Source: Oceaniglobus roseus (GTDB lineage: Bacteria; Pseudomonadota; Alphaproteobacteria; Rhodobacterales; Rhodobacteraceae). Taken from it: a DNA stretch of 37,336 bases. The DNA lies in the NCBI RefSeq assembly GCF_002869745.1, contig NZ_PNOS01000046.1, positions 1 through 37,336 of the forward strand. The letters are read 5' to 3'. The notes below the pieces were generated by a model. That model did not search any database, was not told the origin of the DNA, and worked only from the letters and a program-made list of their open reading frames with translations. Shown in pieces: positions 24,670 to 33,385 of this stretch. A program made the position numbers and the translations under genes. Numbering within the stretch: the first letter of the stretch is position 1; each line of letters starts with the position of its first letter.

Positions 24670-25257
24670 TCACCCCTTGGCGCCGGCGCCCTCCAGCGCG
24701 CGCACGGTGGCACCGTAGCCGCCGTTGGCCAGGAAATCCGCCTCGCCCGACTGGTTGGAGCGCGACAGCGCCTCGTTGCGGAACGGGAAGCGGCCGAAGC
24801 GGCGGATCACCTCGCGGTGCGCGCGCGAGTGCAAAAGGTTGCCCTGCCCGCTCTCGCCCATGCGGGTCAGGAACATCCTCACGCAGCGGTCCTGGTCCGA
24901 CAGGCTCTCGGAATGCATCAGCGGCATGTAGAAGAACTGCCGCGCGGGCGGGTCGATCTTCATGTCCCAGCCCCGCGCGATCGCCATCTTCGCCGCCGCC
25001 AGCGCGATCGGGTCCGAGGCGAAGGCCCTGGCCTGGCCGCGGAACATGTTGCGCGGGAACTGGTCGTTCAGGATGATGTAGGCCAGCGTGCCCGAGGGGT
25101 GCGTCAGCCACAGGGCGAAGCCGCCCTCCTGCGCGCTCTGCCAGGTGGCGCCGAAACGCTCGCTCACCTCCCGGTCCAGGGCGGGATCCGCCTCGTACCA
25201 TCCCTTTTCGCCGACCTCGTCCAGCCAGAAGGCCAGCACCTCGTCCGGGTTCGACAT
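24670..25257 (-). CDS. DUF924 family protein
   Basis: The product (195 aa) is a soluble all-helical protein of the DUF924 family. Recognisable blocks are VLAFWLDEVGEKGWYEADPALDREV at the N-terminus, YIILNDQFPRNMFRGQARAFASDP in the middle and a C-terminal RAHREVIRRFGRFPFRNEALSR. The biochemical role of this family is not known to me. The start at 25257 (MSNPDEVLAFW) is preferred over the 22-codon upstream extension, which has no family resemblance. It lies between the second MFS gene and lpdA on the same strand, with a 93-base gap upstream. Confidence 0.88.
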   Translation of the reverse strand: MSNPDEVLAFWLDEVGEKGWYEADPALDREVSERFGATWQSAQEGGFALWLTHPSGTLAYIILNDQFPRNMFRGQARAFASDPIALAAAKMAIARGWDMKIDPPARQFFYMPLMHSESLSDQDRCVRMFLTRMGESGQGNLLHSRAHREVIRRFGRFPFRNEALSRSNQSGEADFLANGGYGATVRALEGAGAKG

Positions 25258-25350
25258 TCGCTCGACTCCTCGCTTCACCCGCCTCTCCCCGATGGAAGCG
25301 TTGCAAAGTTGCGGCGCGAACACAAGGCTCCGGCCGCGTCCGACCGCCGA

Positions 25351-26616
25351 TCAGGCCGCATCCTGCGGCGCTTCCCCGGCCTCGTCCTGCTCGACCGCCC
25401 ATTCCTGCGCGGCTTCGAGCGCCACCGGCGAGGCGGTGGGCAGCACCTTGATGTAGGCCGAGCTTTCGTCGGCCGAAGGCGCCGGGCGCTGCGTCATCCG
25501 GTAGAGCGCATAGACCCCGAGCAGCAGCGTCAGCACCATCATGAACACCCAGAACCCGGCGGGCCCGATCAGCCCCATGGCCCAGCCCGTCGTCACCGGC
25601 CCGGCGATGGCGCCGACGCCGTTGATGAACAGCAGCCCGCCCGAGGCCGCCGCCATGTCCTCGCGCTGGAGATAGTCGTTGGTGTATGCGATCAGCAGCG
25701 CATAGAGCGGGTTCGACACGCCGCCGATCACGAAACCGACCCCCAGAAGCACGACATAGACGTGCCCCAGCGTCGCGCCGGTGGCGGTGGCCGCGGCCCC
25801 GACCAGGGCGAGGGCGCAGATCAGGATCCGCCGGTCCACCCGGTCCGAGATCCAGCCGATCGGGTACTGCACCACCAGCCCACCGACATAGATCGTCGCG
25901 ATGAAGAGCGAGATCTCGGGCACGCTCAGCCCCGCCTGCGTGCCATAGACCGAGGCCATCCCGAACTGGGCCGAGAAGATGCCGCCAAGCAGGAACATTC
26001 CGATGCACCCCAGCGGCGAGGCGGTGTAGAGCGCCCTGAGGCTCATCGGCTTCGTCGTCTCGAAGGCGGGCGTCGGGTTTGCCGCCAGCAGGATCGGCGC
26101 GAAGGAGATCGACACCAGCACCGAGGGCACGACGAACAGCACGAAGCCCGAGGGGTCGCCCAGCACCACGATCCCCTGCGCCGAGATGATCCCGAGCATC
26201 TGCACGATCATGTAGAGGCTCAGCGACTGGCCCCGCGTCTCGTTCGTGGCGGCGTTGTTCAGCCAGCTCTCGGCGGTGACGTAGACCGCCGAGAAGCAGA
26301 AGCCGATCAGGACGCGCAGCCCGACCCAGACCCAGGGATCGGTGATCGTGGGATAGAGGATCAGGATCGCCGAGATGAACGATCCGAGGGCGGCGAAGAC
26401 CCGGACATGGCCGACCCGCCGGATCATCTCGGGCGCCCGGCGCGAACCGCCGAGGAAGCCGAGGAAGTAGGCCGACATGATCACCGACATCTCGAAGGTG
26501 CTGAACCCCTCGATGCTGCCGCGCACGCCCAGAAGCGTGCCCTGCAGCCCGTTGCCGACCATCAGCAGGCCCATGCCCAGCAAGAGCGGCCAGGAGCTGC
26601 GCAAAACGTTCAGCAT
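25351..26616 (-). CDS. MFS transporter, YcaD-like
   Basis: The product (421 aa) has about 12 membrane helices. An AYFLGFLGGSRRAPEMIRRVGHVRVF loop follows helix 2, GLRVLIGFCFSAVYVTAESWLNN is in the first half, and YPIGWISDRVDRRILI is at the start of the second bundle. The C-terminal 40 residues are soluble and acidic. This pattern resembles the YcaD group of putative MFS transporters, whose substrates are not settled. The ATG is at 26616, 68 bases after the queA stop on the same strand, so cotranscription with queA is likely. Confidence 0.88.
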   Translation of the reverse strand: MLNVLRSSWPLLLGMGLLMVGNGLQGTLLGVRGSIEGFSTFEMSVIMSAYFLGFLGGSRRAPEMIRRVGHVRVFAALGSFISAILILYPTITDPWVWVGLRVLIGFCFSAVYVTAESWLNNAATNETRGQSLSLYMIVQMLGIISAQGIVVLGDPSGFVLFVVPSVLVSISFAPILLAANPTPAFETTKPMSLRALYTASPLGCIGMFLLGGIFSAQFGMASVYGTQAGLSVPEISLFIATIYVGGLVVQYPIGWISDRVDRRILICALALVGAAATATGATLGHVYVVLLGVGFVIGGVSNPLYALLIAYTNDYLQREDMAAASGGLLFINGVGAIAGPVTTGWAMGLIGPAGFWVFMMVLTLLLGVYALYRMTQRPAPSADESSAYIKVLPTASPVALEAAQEWAVEQDEAGEAPQDAA

Positions 26617-26684
26617 GTCCGCGTCCTCTGCCCCGGATCTTGACGGCCCCGCCCCCTCGCGCGCACGGCAGGCGCGCGGGCGAC

Positions 26685-27758
26685 TCAGGCCCGTCCTTCT
26701 CGGGCGGGCGGTATCAGAAGCGATGCATCGCCGTAAGAGAAAAAGCGGTAGTTTTCGGCGATCGCATGGGCATAGATGTCGCGGATCGTCTGCATTCCCA
26801 TCAGCGCCGAGACCAGCATCATCAGCGTCGACTTCGGCAGGTGGAAGTTGGTCATCAGCGCATCGGCCAGGCGGAACCGGAAACCCGGGGTTATAAAGAT
26901 GTCCGTCGCCCCTTCCCAGGGGGCGATGACGCCCTCCGCCACCGCCGCGCTCTCGATCAGGCGCAGCGCGGTCGTGCCCACCGGCACGATCCGCCCGCCC
27001 GCCCGCACGGTGGCGTTGATCTCCTCCGCCGCCGCCTCGCCGACCTCGCCCCACTCGGCATGCATCCGGTGCTCGGCGATGTCGTCGACCTTCACCGGCA
27101 GGAAGGTGCCCGCCCCCACGTGCAGCGTGACATGGGTCGTCTCCACCCCCCGCGCCGCCAGCGCCGCCATCAGCCTGTCGTCGAAGTGGAGCGAGGCGGT
27201 CGGCGCCGCCACCGCCCCCACCCGCTTCGCCCAGAGCGTCTGGTAATCCTCGCGGTCCTGCGCATCCGCCGCGCGGCGGGCGGCGATGTAGGGCGGCAGC
27301 GGCATCTGTCCCGCCTGCTCCAGCGCCGCGTCGAAGTCGCCGCCTGCGACGTCGAAGACCAGCAGCGCCGTGCCTCCGTCCTCGCGCCCCGCCACCCGGG
27401 CCGAGAGGGTGTCCGAGAAAACCACCGTCTCCCCGTCGCGCAGCTTCTTCAACGGCTTCACCAGCGCCCGCCAGGCGCCATCGGGCGCCGCCTCCAGCAG
27501 CGTGACCTCGATCCGCGCCGCCGTGCGCCCCTCGGCCCCGTCGCGGAAGCGCAGCCCCGAGAGCCGGGCCGGGATCACCTTCGTGTCGTTCAGCACCAGC
27601 CGGTCGCCGGGCCTCAGCCAGGCGGGCAGGTCCATCACCCCCTGGTCGACGATCCGCCCGCCCTCGGCCACCAGCATCCGCGCCGAGGAGCGCGGCCGCG
27701 CGGGCCGGGTCGCGATCAGCCGCTCGGGCAGGTCGAAGTCGAAATCCGAAAGCTTCAT
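26685..27758 (-). CDS. queA: S-adenosylmethionine:tRNA ribosyltransferase-isomerase
   Basis: The product (357 aa) transfers and isomerises the ribosyl part of SAM onto preQ1 in tRNA, giving epoxyqueuosine. Family blocks are the N-terminal [24 protein letters not shown] and [15 protein letters not shown], the central [14 protein letters not shown] and [29 protein letters not shown], and [31 protein letters not shown] near the end. All look intact. The ATG at 27758 ([12 protein letters not shown]) is the family start. No tgt gene is downstream in this window; an MFS transporter follows instead. Its upstream region holds the dispersed intergenic repeats. Confidence 0.96.
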   Translation of the reverse strand: MKLSDFDFDLPERLIATRPARPRSSARMLVAEGGRIVDQGVMDLPAWLRPGDRLVLNDTKVIPARLSGLRFRDGAEGRTAARIEVTLLEAAPDGAWRALVKPLKKLRDGETVVFSDTLSARVAGREDGGTALLVFDVAGGDFDAALEQAGQMPLPPYIAARRAADAQDREDYQTLWAKRVGAVAAPTASLHFDDRLMAALAARGVETTHVTLHVGAGTFLPVKVDDIAEHRMHAEWGEVGEAAAEEINATVRAGGRIVPVGTTALRLIESAAVAEGVIAPWEGATDIFITPGFRFRLADALMTNFHLPKSTLMMLVSALMGMQTIRDIYAHAIAENYRFFSYGDASLLIPPAREGRA

Positions 27759-27830
27759 GTCCGCCTTCTGCGCCCGCTTCCGGGTGCCGTCAACCGTCCG
27801 CCACGCGCTCCATCCCCTCCCCACACCCCT

Positions 27831-27859
27831 CCCATCTTTGCTTCCCAAATATCCCGGGG
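27831..27859. repeat. Copy of dispersed intergenic motif
   Basis: CATCTTTGCTTCCCAAATAT occurs at 27833-27852 between queA and the AsmA gene and is followed directly by a GC-rich palindromic unit. The same motif occurs inverted at 11.98-12.05 kb (two arms) and again at 31.96 kb. Confidence 0.85.
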
Positions 27860-27942
27860 TCCGGGGCAGAGCCCCGGGGGCCTGCCGCACGCACCACCCT
27901 CGCTCCGGCGCACCCCCGGGGTCCGGGGCAGAGCCCCGGGGG
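27853..27942. repeat. Two copies of a GC-rich palindromic repeat
   Basis: A 28-bp unit containing the hairpin CCGGGGCAGAGCCCCGG is present at 27853-27880 and again at 27915-27942, 62 bp apart. It lies after the AsmA stop and before queA on the minus strand. The stem is 7 bp with a 3-base loop and no T-run. Confidence 0.85.
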
Positions 27943-27956
27943 GCCCGCCACACCCC

Positions 27957-30900
27957 CTAACGCCGTTCCGGAGGCGCCCGCCGGAACAGCTCGCGGAACA
28001 TGCCCGGCGTCAGGATCGACAGCGGGTTGACCGAGACATCGGGGCGCGCGGCCGGTCCCTTCAGGGTGAAGTTGAAGCCGAACAGCCCCTCGCCCCTGCG
28101 GGTCAGGAAAGAGCCGATCGAGTTCAGCAGGTAGACCGGCGAGATCACCCCCTGCATGTCCACCCGCTTGGAGCCGAGGTCGTAGACCCCGTCGAGCGAG
28201 ATCCCGAGCGACGCGCCCACCGCGCTGCCGCGGTAGAGGATCAGCTGCGCCGGGGTCAGGCGGAAGTCTGCGCGGGTCTCGTCGAAGACCAGGCCGTCGC
28301 CGTTCAGCTGCTCGAGCAGCCCGACGACCGAGATCGCGCCCAGCAGGTCCGCCACCGCGGGTGCGCCGCGGATCCGCGCCCGCCCGACCTTCAGGTTGCC
28401 GTCGTAGGTGCCGGGGGCGCCGGTCGGCACCAGCAGCACCTCCAGCGGCCCGTCATGGGCGTTCTTCACCAGCCCCGCGTCGCGCAGCACGCCCCCCGCA
28501 TCCGCCGCGCGCAGCCGCACCGTCACGCCCCGCGGCCCCCCGGCCAGCTCGCCCTGCACCGGGGTGCCCCCGTTCACCCGCGCGGTGAAGGCGCCCGAGG
28601 TCGCCCGCCCCGCCGCCAGTTCCAGACGGAAGCCGGTCAGCGCGATTCCTTCCGTCATCTGCAACCGCTCGAGCGCCACCGACACCGGACCCCGGGCGCC
28701 GCCCCCGCCGCCGCCGGAGCCGCCGAGGCCCTGCACCGCCTGCCGGAAATCCGCGCTGCCGCCCTCCACCGAGACCGCGGGCGCCGCCCCGGATCCACGG
28801 CCCGCCAGCGTCACCGGCGCGTCGAGCCAGCCGTTCAGCCGCACCCGGCCGAAGCGCGCCCGCTCCAGTCCGCCGCCGCCGGGCTTCAACGTGATCGATC
28901 CCGACGCCGACAGCCCCGGCGCCTCCAGCGCGATCGCGTCGACCCTGGGCGTGTCCCCCAGCGTCGCGGAAAGATCCAGCCGTCCCGTCGCGCCCGCCGG
29001 TTTCGACCAGCCCACGGCGTCGAGCGACAGGCGCACCCCGGCCAGGTCCGAGCCCAGCGTCAGCGCGGGCGCCGCCCCCTTCCGAAGGTCCACCGTCACG
29101 TCGCCAAACCCGCGCCCGGTGACCATGCCCTCGGGCAGCCCAAGGCCCAGCCGCTTGACCGTCGCGCCCGAAAGCTCCACCTGCCCCTTCACCTGGCTCG
29201 CGCCCCGCTCCTCGCCCGCGAGCGCCAGCCGCCAGCGCCCGCTCAGCGGCACGCCGTCCAGCGTCGCGCGTCCCGACAGCACCACCGCCTCGCCGCTCAC
29301 CTCGGCGTCGAGGCTCTCGGCCGCCAGCATCCGCCCCGGCACGATCCGGTCCGACCTCAGCCCGTCGAGCCGCCCGGAGGCCGCGATGTCCACGTCCTCC
29401 AGCCGGTTGCCCTTCTGCAGGAAGAGCCCCAGCCGCGCCTCGGCGGCGACATGCGCGTCCACCATGTCCGGCCCCCGGGGGCTGTCCTTCAGCAGGTTCA
29501 GCGGTTCGCTGTCGAGCAGCGACAGAAGCGCCGTCGCGCTGCCGTCCGCGGCGATGGTGAACTCGCCCCGCGCCGGTTTCCGCTTCGTGTCGGGCACCAC
29601 CATCCGGGTGCCCGACAGGTCCAGCGGCCCGCCGACGGGCGGCGTCACCTGCCCCCGGTCCACCACCAGCGCGAAGCGGTCGTCGCCGACCGAGGCGAAG
29701 CCGGCCGCGCCGGTGACGGGGGGCAGGCCGGGCAGGAAGCTCACCTCCGCCCCCTCGTAGGAAAAGGTCGCCGCCAGCTTCGGCTTCTCCCCGGGCGGCT
29801 TGCGGATCCCCCCGGCCAGCCCCAGGAGCCGACCGGCGGCGACGTTGCGGTCCAGCCATTCCCGCGTCTTCTCCGCCCCCGGCAGCGGCCAGAGCGCCGG
29901 CGGGCGGCGCGCGGGCACCGCCTCCGCCGTCAGGTCAACCGCCACGTCCCAGCCCCGCGGCGTCGCGTCGGCCCGCCCGCGCGCGACATAGCTGCGCGGC
30001 GGCGCCTCCGCGTCCTCGCCGGCCTCGCGCAGCACCACTTGGCCGATGTCGAGACCGAAGGGCGAAAGCCGCATCCGCACGTCCGCCGCCCCCGCCTCGA
30101 AGGCGAGCGGCCCCTCGAACAGGCCGAGCGGCGCCAGTTCCAGCCGTTCGAGCTGCATCTGCGCCACCAGCGCCGAGGGGCGGCCGCGGGCATCGGGGCT
30201 GCGCAGGTAGGCGTGACCGCTCAGCGCGGCGCTCAACGCCTCGCTCTCGACCGAGATCTGGCTGAACGAGATCTTCTTCTCGGCGGCGCGGTAGGTGAAA
30301 TAGGTCTTGGCGCTGTCGAAGTTCAGGGGCTCGGTCTCCGGGCGCGGCTGCACCTTGCCGCGGCCGAACTCCAGCGTGCCCGCCAGGTCCTCCAGCGCGC
30401 CGTCGCGGTCCAGCCGCGCGCGGAACGCGCCCGAGATCGGCGCGTCCAGCACCTCGAGGAAGGCCAGCACCGGTGCCTGGGCCGCGATGTCGCGGGCGGC
30501 GACGTTCTGCACGTTGGCCGTCACCGCCGCGCCCGAGCCGTCCCGGGTCGAGCGCAGGGACAGCTGCAGGAAGGCCCGCTCGTCCGTGCCGTTGAACACC
30601 TCCGCGTTCGGCGCCACGTCCAGCCCCTCGTCGCTGCGCCTCAACCCAAGGCGCCCGCCGCTCACCGACCAGACCCGGGCCGAGCGCGCGTCTTCCAGCG
30701 TCACGTCCAAGCCATCGACCTCGACCCGGGCGAGGCGGCTCAGCGCGCCCTCGCCGAAGGCCTCCTCCAGCGCGGCGAGGATCGCCCCGATCCCCGGAAA
30801 GGCCCGGGGTTCGCCGCCGAAGGACAGCAGGAACCCGCCGTCGGGCCCCCGCCGCAGCACCACGTTGGCCCCGTCGAGCTCCAGCGCCCGGGGGGCCAGC

Positions 30901-31289
30901 TTCCGCTCCAGCAGGGCGGCCGGGTCGAAGGCGACCCGCACCCGGTCGAGCTGGGCGATGTCGGTGCCGTCTGCATTGGTCAGCGCGACGTCGAGCAGCG
31001 TCAGCCGCGGCACGCCGCCCCGGTCCACCCGGAGCGAGATTCCGCCCAGGTCCACCGCGCCCCGCGCCAGCCCCTCGTTCAGCCGCGCCTCGATGCGACC
31101 GGTGATCCAGTCCGGCAGGCGCATCGGCCGGTCGGTCAGCGCGAGGGTCAGCACCGCCAGCAGAACCGCCACCACCGAGAGGCGGAACAGCCAGCGCGCC
31201 ATGCGCAGCGCGGCGCGGCGCAGCGGACGTCCGGGCGCGCCGGGGCGCAGCCCCCGCGCCGCGGCAGCCTGTGGCGGCAGTCCCCTCAT
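27957..31289 (-). CDS. AsmA-like / DUF3971 large membrane-anchored protein
   Basis: The product (1110 aa) has a cytosolic basic N-terminus, one membrane anchor at about 33-52 (LFRLSVVAVLLAVLTLALT) and over 1000 periplasmic residues. These are rich in short beta strands, as in the AsmA/TamB/YhdP superfamily. The C-terminal region (FRLTPAQLILYRGSAVGASLGISLDGVYD, then NSIGSFLTRRGEGLFGFNFTLKG) matches the AsmA_2/DUF3971 ending. Related proteins form bridges carrying phospholipid to the outer membrane; that role is inferred. It is divergent from bcp over 121 bases. Gly/Ala-rich low-complexity stretches occur near residues 845-870. Confidence 0.87.
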   Translation of the reverse strand: MRGLPPQAAAARGLRPGAPGRPLRRAALRMARWLFRLSVVAVLLAVLTLALTDRPMRLPDWITGRIEARLNEGLARGAVDLGGISLRVDRGGVPRLTLLDVALTNADGTDIAQLDRVRVAFDPAALLERKLAPRALELDGANVVLRRGPDGGFLLSFGGEPRAFPGIGAILAALEEAFGEGALSRLARVEVDGLDVTLEDARSARVWSVSGGRLGLRRSDEGLDVAPNAEVFNGTDERAFLQLSLRSTRDGSGAAVTANVQNVAARDIAAQAPVLAFLEVLDAPISGAFRARLDRDGALEDLAGTLEFGRGKVQPRPETEPLNFDSAKTYFTYRAAEKKISFSQISVESEALSAALSGHAYLRSPDARGRPSALVAQMQLERLELAPLGLFEGPLAFEAGAADVRMRLSPFGLDIGQVVLREAGEDAEAPPRSYVARGRADATPRGWDVAVDLTAEAVPARRPPALWPLPGAEKTREWLDRNVAAGRLLGLAGGIRKPPGEKPKLAATFSYEGAEVSFLPGLPPVTGAAGFASVGDDRFALVVDRGQVTPPVGGPLDLSGTRMVVPDTKRKPARGEFTIAADGSATALLSLLDSEPLNLLKDSPRGPDMVDAHVAAEARLGLFLQKGNRLEDVDIAASGRLDGLRSDRIVPGRMLAAESLDAEVSGEAVVLSGRATLDGVPLSGRWRLALAGEERGASQVKGQVELSGATVKRLGLGLPEGMVTGRGFGDVTVDLRKGAAPALTLGSDLAGVRLSLDAVGWSKPAGATGRLDLSATLGDTPRVDAIALEAPGLSASGSITLKPGGGGLERARFGRVRLNGWLDAPVTLAGRGSGAAPAVSVEGGSADFRQAVQGLGGSGGGGGGARGPVSVALERLQMTEGIALTGFRLELAAGRATSGAFTARVNGGTPVQGELAGGPRGVTVRLRAADAGGVLRDAGLVKNAHDGPLEVLLVPTGAPGTYDGNLKVGRARIRGAPAVADLLGAISVVGLLEQLNGDGLVFDETRADFRLTPAQLILYRGSAVGASLGISLDGVYDLGSKRVDMQGVISPVYLLNSIGSFLTRRGEGLFGFNFTLKGPAARPDVSVNPLSILTPGMFRELFRRAPPERR

Positions 31290-31410
31290 CTCGCGCCGAT
31301 GCCGCCTTCCATGTCGCCCCGTTCCGCCCTTTCCGCAGCCCCGCCCTTTATCTTCGCCCGCCCGCGCCTAAAACAAAACCGTCATTCCCCGGCGAAAGGA
31401 TCACGAGACC

Positions 31411-31878
31411 ATGAGCGCAGACCTGACCGGCCAGCCCGCCCCCGACTTCACCCTGCCCCGCGACGGCGGCGGCACCGTCACCCTCTCGGGGATGAAGGGG
31501 CGCAAGGTCGTGCTCTACTTCTACCCCAAGGACGACACCTCCGGCTGCACGAAGGAGGCCGTCGCCTTCACCGAGCAGGCCGCCGCCTTCGACGCGGCGG
31601 GCGCCACGGTCCTCGGCGTCAGCAAGGACAGCGTGGCGAAGCACGACAGGTTCCGCGACAAGCACTCCCTCGGGATCGCGCTGCTCTCCGACGAGAACGA
31701 GCAGGTCTGCGAGGCCTACGGCGTCTGGGCCGAGAAGAGCATGTACGGCAAGACCTACATGGGCATCGAACGCTCGACCTTCCTGATCGGCGAGGACGGC
31801 ACGGTCCTGCGCGAATGGCGCAAGGTGAAGGTCCCCGGCCACGTCGAGGAGGTGCTCGACGCCGTCAGGGCCGCCTGA
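31411..31878 (+). CDS. bcp: Thioredoxin-dependent peroxiredoxin (PrxQ/Bcp family)
   Basis: The product (155 aa) reduces hydroperoxides in the cytosol. The thioredoxin-fold peroxidatic site is FYPKDDTSGCTKEA (P39, T43, C46), and the conserved Arg lies in IERSTFLI. The E. coli-type resolving cysteine five residues after the peroxidatic one is absent (A/V there). C100 in EQVCEAYGVW may serve instead, as in PrxQ proteins with the resolving Cys in helix 3. The start is ATG 31411. A hairpin CCCCTCG-AAGC-CGAGGGG follows 25 bases after the stop. Confidence 0.93.
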   Translation: MSADLTGQPAPDFTLPRDGGGTVTLSGMKGRKVVLYFYPKDDTSGCTKEAVAFTEQAAAFDAAGATVLGVSKDSVAKHDRFRDKHSLGIALLSDENEQVCEAYGVWAEKSMYGKTYMGIERSTFLIGEDGTVLREWRKVKVPGHVEEVLDAVRAA

Positions 31879-31903
31879 GGCCCGGCCCGCGCGACGGCGC
31901 ACC

Positions 31904-31921
31904 CCCCTCGAAGCCGAGGGG
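31904..31921 (+). terminator. Hairpin after bcp
   Basis: A perfect 7-bp stem CCCCTCG/CGAGGGG with loop AAGC lies 25 bases beyond the bcp stop. There is no T-run after it, so it is only a candidate end of transcript or an mRNA-stabilising hairpin. Confidence 0.45.
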
Positions 31922-31956
31922 CGACCGGACCCGCGCCCATCCTCCCCCGCACCCCC

Positions 31957-32024
31957 TCCATCTTTGCTTCCCAAATATACTCGGGGGTCGCCATTTTTGC
32001 GCCATTGGTGCAAGCACAATGGCG
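31957..32024. repeat. Dispersed intergenic motif plus adjacent hairpin
   Basis: A copy of CATCTTTGCTTCCCAAATAT (31959-31978) is followed by an inverted repeat, CGCCATTG (32000-32007) with CAATGGCG (32017-32024). It lies in the 308-base gap between bcp and the flavin monooxygenase gene. The rest of that gap holds another hairpin, GCCCGCA/TGCGGGC (32149-32165), just before the ribosome binding site GGGAGGAG. Confidence 0.75.
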
Positions 32025-32186
32025 ACGGGCAGACAGCCCCCGGTCCCGCACCCTCCATTCCCGCGCGACGCTTCCCCGCCAGCACCGGATCGGCCCCAGA
32101 ATTGATTAGGCCCCGCGCCCCGGCGCGCTTAACCTCCTCTCACGGCCCGCCCGCAGCCTGCGGGCAGCCCATCGGGAGGAGACCAC

Positions 32187-33365
32187 ATGAACCGCATGCG
32201 TTTCGGCATATTCCTGGCGCCGTTCCACAAGCCCGGGATCAACCCAACCCTCGCGCTCCAGCAGGATCTCGACCTCGTGCAGTGGCTCGACCGCTGCGAC
32301 TACGACGAGGTCTGGTTCGGCGAGCATCACTCGGCAGGCTCCGAGATCTCGGCCAACCCCGCCCTGATGATCGCCACCGCGGCCGAGCGGACCCGGCGCA
32401 TCAAGCTCGGCACGGGCGTCGTCTCGGTCAGCTACCACAACCCGCTCTGGGTGGCCGAGGACCTGGTGCAGCTCGACCACCTGACGCGGGGCCGGGTGAT
32501 GCTGGGCCTTGGGCCGGGATCGCTGCCGACCGACGCCGCCATGATCGGCCTGTCCCAGAAGGACACCCGCGGCCTCCTCGCCGACGGGATCGACATCATC
32601 ACGCGGCTGCTGCGCTCGGACGAGCCGGTGAACTTCGAGAACGACCGCTGGGTGCTGAAGGACGCGCGGCTGCACCTGCGCCCCTACTCGAACTTCGACA
32701 TCGCCACCGCCGCCGTCGCCTCGCCCACGGGGCCGAAGCTCGCCGGCAGGTACGGCACCGGCCTCATCTCCATCGGCGCGACCACGGCCGCGGGCTTCGA
32801 CGCCCTCGCGCTCCACTGGGACGTGATCGAGGAGGAGGCGAAGCACTGGAAGCAGCAGGTCAGCCGCGACAAGTGGCGCCTCGTCGGCCTCTGCCACATC
32901 GCCGAGACGACCGAGCAGGCGCGCCGCGACGTCGAGTACGGGATCGAGCACTGGTTCAACTACTTCCAGGAGATCGCCGCCTTCCCGCAGATGTCGATGC
33001 CCGGCCAGAACGCCAAGGAGATGATCGACTTCATCAACGATTCGGGCTTCGGCGCCATCGGCACCCCCGAGATGTGCCGCGCCCAGATCGAACGGCTCTG
33101 GACCCAGTCGAACGGCGGCTTCGGAGCCTACCTGATGCTGGCCCACAACTGGGCGAACTTCGAGGCGACCAAGCGCAGCTACAACCTGATCGCGCGCGAG
33201 GTCTTCTCGCATTTCCAGGGCCAGCACATGTCGACCATGAATGCCGCCGCCCGCGCCCAGAAACTGCGCCCCGAACTGGCCGAGATCCACGCCAAGGCCG
33301 TGGAAACCGCCCAGGCCAACTACGCCGCCGAGAAGGAAGGCCGCAAGGCCACGGCCGCCGAGTGA
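32187..33365 (+). CDS. LLM-class flavin-dependent oxidoreductase (limonene monooxygenase-like)
   Basis: The product (392 aa) has the bacterial-luciferase TIM-barrel fold: MRFGIFLAPFHKPG at the first strand, then DYDEVWFGEHHSAGSEISANPALMIATAAERT, IKLGTGVVSVSYHNPLWVAEDLVQLDHLTRGRVMLGLGPG and FGAIGTPEMCRAQIERL. Such enzymes use reduced FMN from a partner reductase to oxidise small organic substrates. The overall pattern resembles the limonene 1,2-monooxygenase-like group more than the longer NtaA/DmoA type. GGGAGGAG lies 5 bases before the ATG. No flavin reductase is beside it, and the substrate is unknown. It converges on the membrane protein gene, 20 bases away. Confidence 0.88.
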   Translation: MNRMRFGIFLAPFHKPGINPTLALQQDLDLVQWLDRCDYDEVWFGEHHSAGSEISANPALMIATAAERTRRIKLGTGVVSVSYHNPLWVAEDLVQLDHLTRGRVMLGLGPGSLPTDAAMIGLSQKDTRGLLADGIDIITRLLRSDEPVNFENDRWVLKDARLHLRPYSNFDIATAAVASPTGPKLAGRYGTGLISIGATTAAGFDALALHWDVIEEEAKHWKQQVSRDKWRLVGLCHIAETTEQARRDVEYGIEHWFNYFQEIAAFPQMSMPGQNAKEMIDFINDSGFGAIGTPEMCRAQIERLWTQSNGGFGAYLMLAHNWANFEATKRSYNLIAREVFSHFQGQHMSTMNAAARAQKLRPELAEIHAKAVETAQANYAAEKEGRKATAAE

Positions 33366-33385
33366 GGCCGCGGCAGGGCGGCGCC

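Noticed and set aside
27853-27942. Two spaced GC-rich repeats as a minimal CRISPR array
   Set aside because: There are only two units, each is a self-complementary intergenic hairpin unit, and there are no cas genes or further repeats.
26640-32105. Very long plus-strand open frame (over 1800 codons) opposite queA, the AsmA gene and others
   Set aside because: It is antisense to several well-supported genes, and its translation is Arg/His/Pro/Gln-rich low complexity typical of high-GC shadow frames. It has no domain or ribosome binding site.
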